A stretch of DNA of 64,000 bases from Liolophura sinensis (taxonomy: Eukaryota; Mollusca; Polyplacophora; Chitonida; Chitonidae). Positions 54,801 to 64,000 of this stretch are shown piece by piece (the first letter of the stretch is position 1; each line of letters begins with the position of its first letter). The notes beneath the pieces were generated by a model, which saw nothing but the letters and a program-made list of their open reading frames with translations, did not search any database and was not told the DNA's origin. Both the position numbers and the translations under genes were made by a program. The stretch spans positions 11,025,385 through 11,089,384 of the forward strand of contig NC_088295.1 in NCBI RefSeq assembly GCF_032854445.1. The letters are read 5' to 3'.

Positions 54801-54881
54801 CCATGTGCAACGACCCCCAAATCACAAGCTCACGAAAAGCTCTCATTTAAAGGCTGACCTAAACTTTACGGTATTGCTATT

Positions 54882-55196
54882 TAAATACTCCACTAGCCTC
54901 TTACCCTCGAGCTCTGCCCAGTTTCCTCCCACCATAATGCTGGCCATCGTCGTATAAGAGAATTATTCTTATAAAACACCAGTTTAATAAATGAACAAAT
55001 TTATTTATTCGTTTATTTGATTGGTGTTTTACGCCGTACTCAAGAATATTTCACTTATACGACGGCGGCCAGCATTATGGTGGGTGGAAATAGGGCAGAG
55101 CCCGGGGGAAACCCACTACCATCCGCAGGTACCTTCCCACGTACGGCCGGAGAGAAAGCCGGCATGAACTAAATGAACAAATAAATACTCCACTAG
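54882..55196. repeat. inverted pair of SINE A fragments within a 15-bp target duplication
   Basis: TAAATACTCCACTAG occurs at 54882-54896 and 55182-55196. Between them lie a forward SINE A fragment (54905-54996, CTCTGCCCAGTTTCC then CCACCATAATGCTGGCCAT) and a reverse one (55000-55172, ACGCCGTACTCAAG then CGGCGGCCAGCATTATGG). They are joined tail to tail through A/T-rich sequence, so the two form a foldback of about 90 bp. Neither has the tRNA-like head. Confidence 0.85.
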
Positions 55197-55199
55197 AAT

Positions 55200-58100
55200 C
55201 TTGTTACGAGTCATTACTGACGACGGTGTAACTGATGCTCATTAAGGCACAAATCCTCATTAGGGTGTACCCAGACGACCAGTATCGACGGTAGACATAT
55301 TAACACTAGTCACGAAAGCATTTATTGACGACAGGCATGGGTACTGTGTACAATGGTGTTTGTAACTATGCAGAAACCCTGCCTACTTGCTTAGGTAAAA
55401 AATTGCCCGATGTTTACTGTCACTGGTAACACTCTTTCGATAATATCAGGTCCTGTGTATGTCACTTCTGCGTTTCCTCTCAGATCTTCTTAGACTTGTC
55501 TGTTAATGAGAACTTATTGTGTTTATCTGTAAAATTTTCCTTTGTTATGACCAAAATCCTTACGACCTTATCACCCCCATGTACAAACAGAAAATCAGCA
55601 GGCAGACAGCACTTATGTAAAATGTAGGAAAATATAGTCTGTGTCAGAGTCGGGAAGTAAAACCATGCAATGAGAACCGGTGAATATTAAACTCTCAGAC
55701 AAGATATGTGATGAGGCCTAACAAGGGATGAAGTCAGTTTGGCTGTCAAGCATGCGAGAGGCCATGCCATCTCCTGGGAGACTGCTTAACTACAGATATT
55801 GACGCTGACCTGAATAGATGGATTTCCTCTCCATGCAGATTGTTGTATAATCAAAAGTGTACTAGATCACAGTCGCACACCAAACCTTTGTCAGTGTATG
55901 CACTAACACGGAATGGGAGGTAAATAGTGATAAGCAAAACTCAGAGGGAGAACAATAGCATGTCAGTCATGATAAAATGACCTACTCGTTAAAGTGTTCG
56001 TATCACCCTTATCAGTGAGATGAAATCCTGCTCTCGCTATTTCAACTGCGGCTTTAAGTCAGGTGACTTTTCAGGAAGCTGGAAAAAAGCGGTGGCTTAC
56101 TCTGAGCATGCCGCTATTTTTCACCCATGTAAACCTGACCACAAATCTATTAACAAATAAAATTTAAAGAATGCCGTTCAACCTAAGTGTTAACCTATAA
56201 TGTGAAATATTGATTCCTACATTTAGGGGTACCTTTACATTTGGTTGGCCAAAACCTTACCCACGTAGCGTATATCAAAAGTTATTGACATTTTGTGCAG
56301 AAGGAGAACTCCTGAACCAGCTCTTCGTCAGATGTAGCCCAGATATACCCTTTGATATGTACACAAATGGTAAATTTACTGTTCCATTCAACATATTGGA
56401 TATCGACCTTTATGTCAAGTGTGGAGAATTATAGATATAAATAAGAAGAGGTTTGTTCCGTTGTTTCTTCATTTGCTCCAGCGTGTGTATATTTGTGCGT
56501 GGTGAAATAAATTAATATGGTTGATGTAAATGAGGTTAACACTGAATCTGTTCTCCAAGTGTCCTTATATCTGCCTCTAGCGTATTTGTGGAATGATGTA
56601 CTGAATCTAGACTGAACTGATAGTTTTTAGAAACACCAATATCTGTAGGATGTAGGATATTTTTATGCAACTTTTGTTTTACCCTAACCTCTTGATCAAC
56701 TGCCCCCATTGGTCTTAACGGGTGTATAGTTTCTTGCGTACTTGAAGAAAAACTAACGGGTCGTAAAAGATGGATAGCCCCATCTTCAGAATCGTGCATG
56801 CTTCATGTACATTTACCTATATAAATGTTGTATCTTATGGTTTAATTTCCTAAGTGTTACGTGGCTCCGTCATGAGAAAACTACTGGAAATACACTAGGT
56901 CGGTTCCCACGACGCTTGGTGGGGGGAGGGGGACATCCGTTATTCTCTGGGCAATCAAGATCACCTCGTTTCATGCCCGTGTAAAACTCGTAAACCAACA
57001 CCAACACCAATCAATGTTGTGTGGTAAATGTAGTCTCGCAAACAAATCGTCCATTGTCCTCGACTAAGAGGTTACAAACCGTGGTTAAAGTTAAGCTGCC
57101 TCAACCAAGTAGTTTACCAGAAATCTCAAAGGTTGTTTCCCTACGCCTTGCCAGTCGCATCATGTTCCGCCGTAGCTGGGCTCTGAGAACTGGACGAATA
57201 ATATACGTGTCCTGGCCAGACGAGATGAATTCTTGACTACGACTGACACTTCCTGTTGTGTCCATAGTAAACCCTCTAAGATCAGATTAGACAGTATCGT
57301 TTGTATGGAGGTAACAATTAGAGACCTCTACACATTATCCTGTGTCAATAACATGTTATATATGTGGACCCATGTAGAGTCAATCTTAGCCACATCTCCG
57401 AGAGATTAGCATTTGAGACAAATATTTCATTTCAAATGTTTCTGATTGATAATTATGAGTTTATTATCATTCATTATGAGTAATACCGGTGAGGTCTAAA
57501 TAGATATTGCAATAAATAGATATTGCAATAATTCACTGCATTCCCTCATTTTACCTCATTCTGATTCAGCCATTGTGCTGGGAGCGTGAGGGCGGGGGGC
57601 GTAAAATTAAACCCTGAGGTAAATTCACAAGAGACGAATGACCATTTAAATACATACCAATAAAAGCACCTGAAGAAGTGGTAACACGATTGGGTTACAG
57701 GCTTATTGACTGGAAAGTGCTTGTGGGGTAGACGACAAAAAGCGGTCGCCGACGCTCGTGTGTCCTCAGTTGTGCAGCCTTACGTTCGTTGAAAACCACT
57801 AGTATGGTGTGCACATCTGGTTCCTTCACCCGTCATGACCGCCATCGTATAACATGAAGTTGAGAATCAATTAAATAAGTAAATATATATTACCTAAATG
57901 GAAGGGAAAAATATGTTTTGAAGCCATGGTACACGCATTATCGGTACATATGTAATAAGCTAATGCATAGCTGCACTAGCCATGCAGTTCTTTAAGGCTT
58001 CTGTCTACACATTTTGATGATACGACGAAGTGTTTACAGCAATTATCACTGCTTCCCAAGGCGTTGGTGAAATCCGAGGTGCATCAGACGGAAATGAAGT

Positions 58101-58385
58101 AATGACCGCAAGGCTTTACTTCAGACAGCATGAGTAATTAGATACAGCCATCGGTGTTACGAGACATTTACATACATGCATATGCAATTTGGCAATGTTG
58201 TATAATTAGCACTCACGTAACACCAAAAATAGAATCAGCCAACAGAATTTTTTTAAACTGTCGAAGAATAGGAAGTTATGTCTATGTCGTCTGTAATGCA
58301 TCCATATATAAAACAGCAGTAGATCAGCGACGCCATGGTTAAGGGTGTGCGAGGATTAGATATGTTAAAATCTATGCCACACTGT
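55200..58385. other. non-coding stretch with unassigned ORFs
   Basis: The minus-strand ORF 56536-56799 (87 codons, EDGAIHLLRPVSFS) and plus-strand ORFs at 56210-56434 and 57021-57236 have no recognised domain. A 17-bp tandem duplication (AAATAGATATTGCAATA) lies near 57500-57530. Confidence 0.3.
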
Positions 58386-58388
58386 CAA

Positions 58389-58423
58389 ATGTGCACCATG
58401 CTATATCTCTACATGGTGCACAT
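58389..58423. repeat. perfect 12-bp stem hairpin
   Basis: ATGTGCACCATG and CATGGTGCACAT flank an 11-nt loop. No terminator-like T run or gene is nearby; function unknown. Confidence 0.7.
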
Positions 58424-58429
58424 ATATAG

Positions 58430-60450
58430 ATACAGAACGCTTAATTGTAGACATTTCATGTAAATGCAGATATGTGTTTGCACCATATTGTGATGTGGTT
58501 AGTGTTGTTTTTAGTGTAAATTGGAGACTCTGGATGGGAAATGCAAGTTATTTCTGGATACAACCTCTTAGTAGCAATTCTCGAATGTTATGAAGTTTAA
58601 TTAGGTGTAATATTCGTTGGCTTGCTTAAAAACCTTCCAGCGTAACAAAGTTCTGATATTAGACAATAAATTATTGGATTATCCTGACTACCAAATCATT
58701 AACATTACCGTAGCTTGATCTCCATTTGCCAGTTTTAAGTTGCCTAGTGTGTAAATTGGACTGTGAAACCAACGAAAGCTGTGGTAGATTGATGCCAAAT
58801 GCACTTTGTCGACCCGCGATAGCACACATCAACCCATTTATCAGCTGGAGAGACAATTGTGAGGCCTTTTCGCTGATCAGACAGTATTTTCCGGAGAAGA
58901 GTCGTGGAGAGTAACACACCTTGGTAGCTAAATAGAGAATAGATGGGAGTATAGTTGGAATTTACGTTTAATCTAACGAAAATTCAACCAGAGGTTCGAC
59001 ATTGCAGACTTTTTCTTATCAGGGAAACAGTCCACATGATGTCTATTATTAGCATTTGCCGAAGTAGGCTTACAAGTGGTATGGTTAGCTTTAAGTACAC
59101 TCACTCTTTGATGTCTTCGATTCATGAACTTTAAAAGTACATTGCGCTTCACGGTGTTTTAAAATAGACAGGGATACGTATCGCTGGAATCATACGCTGA
59201 ATAAAAAGGTTATAAGGTTTCAACAATGTCATGAAAGATATCGCGATCAACAGTATTCTTTTAGACCATGTTTGAAATTTAGAGTAATAAGTAGCGCTTC
59301 ACAGAAAGAGCAGATGTAACACACAAATGTGTGCTGACTACACCATTATCTTCTGTATCCCGTTCATGGCTAATTTTGAGATATCGCATGTGAATAGTCG
59401 GGAAAAAAATACAATTGAGCCTTTCCATGTTCATGTTAAATATTCCACGGTGAAATTTGTCCAAATTGTGATGAAGTTAAATTGAAGTATCCTTCATCTT
59501 TTACAGTCTCTGTATCACCAGGCAAGGAGATATCTGATAAAAAAGACTGCAGTTTGGAGATGGAGAGTAAATGCAAAAGAGCGACGAGAATGTGATAGAT
59601 GCCAAATGCTACACGTAACTGGTGAAATTACTGATTACTTCTTGCCAGTTTATCTCATTTAGGATTTTGTTCCAACTATCATAGAAGATACTCTAGTAAA
59701 AAAGTTCAGCTGCATTTAAACTTTTAATTGAGAGAGCTAACAGAAATCCCAAAGAAGACGAAGACGGGGCGCGCACTCGGTTCCATGCATTTTAACATTT
59801 ACATTCACTACTTCTATAGACGGTTAGCATAACATGATAGTATGTATAATACTATATGAACGTTTTACGCCTAAAGAGACCCAGAAATCACTGGATTTAA
59901 TATACAAAGACTGTAACACTTTTTAGTGGACGCCCTAGATAATATATGAACAGCAGGCATACTACTCATTATGTCGACGTATCACGGGTTGTTTAAGCGA
60001 TATATCCTACAGCATTGCCAAATTAACTGGTATTGGCAATGCGCATCATGTCATTCTACAATTCACTGGAATCGGAACGCGTATAATTCAGTTTTCTGTC
60101 CGTCATTAGGAAAAATAAACACCTAACCAATATCTTCTTCCGACAATTCGTGATTTGAAGTTCCTGTACCGTATATCCATCATACGTTATGCTAGCATAA
60201 GATTTGTTTTTTTTGAACGGTCGTACAAATGATTTAGTATTTCATTGCATACGATGTAGAGTGATCCCCAATCCGTCTTGTCCATGTGCTTTTGACAAAA
60301 ATTTGCAGGGACATTTGTGATCACCTTGTTTGTGTTTGGATCTACTTTTTAGAGGAGATTATTGTATTCGATTTAAAATTGAAGCTTGCACTCTTCAGAA
60401 GTGAATGATGTGTCTTGGTGGAACTGATTTGCAGATACGTGGAGGAAATC
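58430..60450. other. non-coding stretch, nothing recognised
   Basis: The overlapping ORFs at 58671-58919 (minus) and 58726-58914 (plus) lack motifs. No shared repeat was noticed. Confidence 0.35.
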
Positions 60451-60455
60451 AGTAA

Positions 60456-60815
60456 AAGATAATAAGCTAGGGTAATCTCTGACCCGATCTCTGACACTGG
60501 TCGGCTTGTTTCTCGATATGTCGACATGGCCTTATCAGCAGCGTGCATCAGCTATCAGTTCGTATGCTCCCCAGCACCTTCCAGTCACAGAGTCGTCCGT
60601 TTTCCCGAGTCAAGGTTTACTGTGGCCATCCGTCAATTTGACAAGGTCGATGTGACCTAGCTATGAATTTCAGCACCAATCACTCTGTTTTCTGTAGGTG
60701 CATGCATGGTCCTTTATGTGGTGGATAAATGTATACTCAACTGTAAACTCCTCAAACTTTGGAAAGTAGTACTCCAGACGTCTCAAAGTTCAACAAGTAG
60801 AAATCTGACTAATCA
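60456..60815 (+). repeat. dispersed repeat of about 370 bp, copy 2
   Basis: It starts AAAGATAATAAGCTAGGG and contains GACACTGGTCGGCTTGTTTC, CCTTATCAGCAGCGTGCATC and GTCAAGGTTTACTG. It ends in TCTCAAAGTTCAACAAGTA. Same orientation as 40132-40505. Confidence 0.85.
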
Positions 60816-60819
60816 TAGG

Positions 60820-61405
60820 TATATAAAAGTTTCAAAAGATTCAGACAAAACAAATACATTGCCCAAACTTGAATAAAGTTACATTTAAAGGTTGATCGCG
60901 AATTGGTGTAAAGTGGGTTTATTAGTCTCAGGTGATGATCTATTTCTTTGCCGCCAAAATATCACAAACATATCGTACCACATAATTCTGTTTTGGCTAT
61001 ACCTCACTTAATGTATAAGCTAAACCATGTACTCAAATATATAGTGAACTGGACGCCTTTCCTCGCCTATAGTACTTCAGCTAAACATTTATTGATTGGT
61101 ACCTACTGTAATAATGTTATACTGGGCCTCAAGTGTTTTGGACACGTCACATGCAGATTTGGACTTTGACAAATACAACAGCAACAGCTTCTTGTCACGT
61201 GAACAGATCGCTTAGTACAAATACAGCCTAATCGTCTGGTAATTTCAACAATTACTATTTTTCACCGGCTGCAGTGACTAAAATCTTTACTGTGATATGG
61301 ACTTTTCTCATATTGTAGACCGGTAGTACATCAATCAGATTTATAATACTGGTACGTTTCGTTTTAACCTGTTTTCAGCTGTGAAAAAACACTCATACTA
61401 TTTAC
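60820..61405. other. non-coding stretch, nothing recognised
   Basis: Only a short plus-strand ORF (60948-61169) without motifs. Confidence 0.3.
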
Positions 61406-61720
61406 CAAAATTATCTTTCGTTATTTACACCACAAGTTCTACACAACGGTATTCGGGACGTCCATCTTTGGGCAAAGAAACGCATTTAAAGTACATTTTC
61501 TAATTCACTCCACAAACTTGGTGTCGAGAGCAAAAAGAAAGGTAATCCTTTGTTTTGTTTGAAATTTCTTCACATTTTCCCGATATAGATCCTAAACGAT
61601 CTGAATTGTAGGAAATACAATATTTCAAAGCAATCACCCCGTAGCGAGAACTGCTTGTAAATTGGTAGTAGATTAGTCTCAATGGATATTCTCAGAGCAC
61701 ATCCAGAGTGTTTTTGTCCG

Positions 61721-61826
61721 GGCAACCTGCAGATGGTCGTGGTTTCCTCACGCCATAATGCTGGCCGCCGTACGACGTAAAATTATCTTTCGTCAATTAC
61801 ACCACAATCATATAAATAAATAAATA
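61721..61826 (+). repeat. SINE fragment, family A
   Basis: AACCTGCAGATGGTCGTGGT, then CCATAATGCTGGCCGCCGTA and an ATAAATAAATAAATA tail. Its interior is interrupted by AAAATTATCTTTCGTCAATT, a near-copy of sequence at about 61409-61440, so this copy is rearranged. Confidence 0.8.
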
Positions 61827-62457
61827 CTTGTACAGGAGCGAAAGACGGTTGTATTTGACCATACCCTGGTCAAAGTTCCCGACGACAAAATGTTTACATT
61901 GTCAGTTTTAAAGTTTTAGATAAAAGTCTGTATGTGTTTCAAATTTTCATCAAGTGGAAATGGTAGATCTGTCAACCATTATCGCCATGTATTGTCTCGT
62001 TCAAAAATAAAATGGCCGTCTACAGTTCACTACTGCACTGCTTTACCTTGGAGCTAAAAATGGGGGAGTAAATTGCTGGGTTCACATTCTTAAAGGACTG
62101 CTAACTTAGCAAGCAACTAGACCTTAGCAAACTACTAAATGCCCACTTATACCAGTTATATACGTTTTGCCATGTTTTCTGTGGGTTTATTTTGGGTTGT
62201 CAGCTAGTGATTTAGAGTCACACGAGATCAACTCTAACCTTAGCAGCTATCGTAGTAGGCAAATAAGCTTAGCACAGTTTTATGAATATCAGTTAACTTC
62301 CAGTTAGGCTTGGCTTTCAACTGAAGGCCAATTTAGCATACAACTTGGCGCAGCCTTAAAATCAGTCCTCTTAAGCAGGCACACCTAGGGGAGCAATCAT
62401 GGTTTTTCAAATCAAAGGCGCTGAACTATCACCTACGTGCACTTTCAATGATACCCT

Positions 62458-62709
62458 TTAACTTTTAAAATAAACTTCTAAGTAGTTGTATTTTATTGTA
62501 TTAGTAACCATATACCAGTGGTAATCTGTCATTGCCCAGGAGCAACCTATCCAAGTTACAAGAGAGCCAGTGCATGTACACAGCATTACAAACATTAACA
62601 GGTCTCCTAGTTTTTGTCCTATTTTTTCCTTTGGAAGCTGAAGCTTTCGAAAATAGTGCATGATAAAATACTGAGAATTAGCCCAACATTCCGATGGGCT
62701 AGAGAACAA
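62458..62709 (-). CDS. possible membrane-protein exon, unassigned
   Basis: An 83-codon minus-strand frame with a charged helix (LQLPKEKIGQKLGDL) and a hydrophobic stretch (LMFVMLCTCTGSLVTWIGC). An acceptor-like CTAATTCTCAG lies inside its 5' part and would begin a coding exon at TATTTTATCATGC. It lies next to the duplicated segment at 62.77-63.5 kb. No family recognised; it may be chance. Confidence 0.25.
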   Translation of the reverse strand: MFSSPSECWANSQYFIMHYFRKLQLPKEKIGQKLGDLLMFVMLCTCTGSLVTWIGCSWAMTDYHWYMVTNTIKYNYLEVYFKS

Positions 62710-62764
62710 AAGAGAATGTGGTAGAGCAGTCTATAAAGTGAAAAGAAAGTTTTCTTTATTATTT

Positions 62765-63500
62765 TTGATAACTTCCTATTTCTGACATTTATGAATAATC
62801 TGCTCTAATTGAGATTAGGGGTGCTTTATATGGTTAATCAAGTTGCTTCTTTACAAATTGGCCACACTTCTGCCTACACGGTATCGTGACCACCATCACA
62901 AAATCTTCTTTCTTAGACCGTGAACACTCCCCTAAGTAGCAATTCTTCAGGCTATTTAGTGTCACAACAAAAAACTTGTCTGTCCTGAAAGAGGCCAATG
63001 AGGTAGAAATAAAAGGCACAGTAAATATTTGTTTTTTTTACAAATTTTACAGTAAGAAACCATCTAGTCCAAGAAATTCTGATCATCATCAATCAAGTCT
63101 GTGTGAAATCAAGTGGATAGCCATCTAACAAGATTAGGGAATTGTCTTCCATATTCTCCTGCTGGAAATATCACACTACATACACTGATGCCATCAAAAG
63201 TGGGAAATACATAAGAAGCAGTACGTACTGTGTGAAAACCTACCCACAGCAAAGTGGACTGCTCCAAAGAATGATAGTACAAATGTTGTCACATACTCAG
63301 TGATGAGTGACTTGTGGGACATACCAGGGGCTGGTTTCATGCAGTTCACTAAGCTAAGTATGCTCCTAACATGACAACCTATGTAGTAGAGATGTGAGGT
63401 GCACTTAGCTAAGGTGCTACTTAACACTAAGTATGCTTCATGAAACTGAACCCGTCTCTCAACAGCACTAGGGTTTGTGACCACTTTCAGAAACATTGTC
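62765..63500. repeat. paralogous segment, copy 2 (partner at 41.65-42.6 kb)
   Basis: It aligns in order with 41645-42600 but lacks the 235-bp insert and the minisatellite expansion, having a single diverged unit (GGATAGCCATCTAACAAGAT near 63116). It has instead a 127-bp inverted-repeat insertion at 63327-63453. Confidence 0.75.
63327..63453. mobile_element. 127-bp MITE-like foldback insertion
   Basis: It starts GGGGCTGGTTTCATG and ends CATGAAACTGAACCC, which are imperfect inverse complements. GCTAAGTATGCTCCTAACATG near the left is echoed in inverse by ACTTAACACTAAGTATGC at the right. The paralogue at 42.5 kb reads ACATACACGTCTCTCAACA straight across the site, giving an empty-site control. 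Confidence 0.75.
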
Positions 63501-63504
63501 AAAA

Positions 63505-64000
63505 AACATCAAAGCGATGTCAACATAATATCTGGTAATTGATGAACTTCCACTCTGGAGACATAAAGTCTGTATGAACAGATACCTGGTGAACGTGTAC
63601 ATGTACAGTTCCGGCATCGTGTTGTGAGTTGAAGCCAGGACTTACGTCCAAAAAAAAGGGTCACTGGGAACCGAATCTCACTGTGACGTTTCATTTCTTC
63701 TGATCAAACATCATGGAAAACTTGGAACGGACAAAGCATCCACTAACACTGTGTGCCTGTACGATCAGTTGCCAGAACACAGGAAACCAATTTTGATCAA
63801 TTGCAGTCGTAACGAGAGGGCACATGTGAGGTCATTCAAAACTAGGCCATCAAAGGTAATTCAAAATGTGACTTCATTTAGGCTATGGCGACGGAAATTA
63901 CCGATGGCAAAAGTGTTCTGGAGCCAATCTCAAAGTTGACAAAAGCACTAAAAACCAACCCTTTAAATTTAAACAAATCAACCTTTCAGTCTACTCACTT
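63505..64000. other. non-coding end of window
   Basis: ORFs at 63509-63694 (minus) and 63751-63939 (plus) show no motif. Any gene here would extend beyond the window. Confidence 0.3.

Noticed and set aside
54299-54857. Overlapping repetitive ORFs (137, 67 and 71 codons)
   Set aside because: They are products of the 51-bp minisatellite in several frames rather than a gene.

Overview
The window looks like repeat-rich, AT-leaning nuclear DNA of an invertebrate animal, most likely a lophotrochozoan (mollusc or brachiopod-like). The evidence is a neuropeptide-type GPCR exon with a splice donor, several copies of tRNA-derived SINEs of a type common in those phyla, MITE-like elements, (AT)n and C-rich simple repeats, and very few long ORFs. 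No bacterial gene organisation is present outside one inserted element.

Layout. 1-44.9 kb is mostly non-coding. It holds one clear host coding exon (4126-4914, minus strand, RYamide/luqin/NPY-type GPCR, TM1-TM5), scattered SINE copies, minisatellites, a six-member family of exon-like minus-strand segments between 21.6 and 34.4 kb, and the relic of a tyrosine-recombinase-type (DIRS/Ngaro-like) retroelement at 37.9-40.1 kb (an SGNH hydrolase remnant, then a gag remnant with a cysteine knuckle). A 670-bp inverted-repeat element of Tc1/mariner type (40.83-41.50 kb) and a 25-bp minisatellite at 42.2 kb follow.

The centrepiece is 44974-53036, an 8.06-kb Polinton/Maverick-type element: a virus-like, protein-primed DNA transposon. 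It has about 77-bp terminal inverted repeats beginning AGTAGTATAGGG, an exact 5-bp target-site duplication TCTGG (6 bp TCTGGA if the terminus is drawn one base in), and visibly higher GC than its flanks. Inside, in order, are a minus-strand small membrane-protein ORF, the N-terminal and exonuclease parts of a family-B DNA polymerase with an inserted HNH/endonuclease VII-like zinc region, a coiled-coil/membrane protein, a minus-strand intact conserved protein (about 425 aa), two tandem copies of a capsid-like protein, a second structural-type protein, a small alpha-helical membrane protein and a minus-strand 77-aa ORF. The polymerase catalytic domain, integrase, packaging ATPase and protease are not seen. 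The polymerase runs directly into the next gene, so the element is an internally deleted, non-autonomous copy with many frameshifts and stops.

53-64 kb returns to non-coding DNA: a 51-bp minisatellite, an inverted pair of SINE copies inside a 15-bp target duplication, the second copy of a roughly 370-bp dispersed repeat, and at 62.8-63.5 kb a paralogue of the 41.6-42.5 kb segment carrying a 127-bp MITE-like insertion that its partner lacks.
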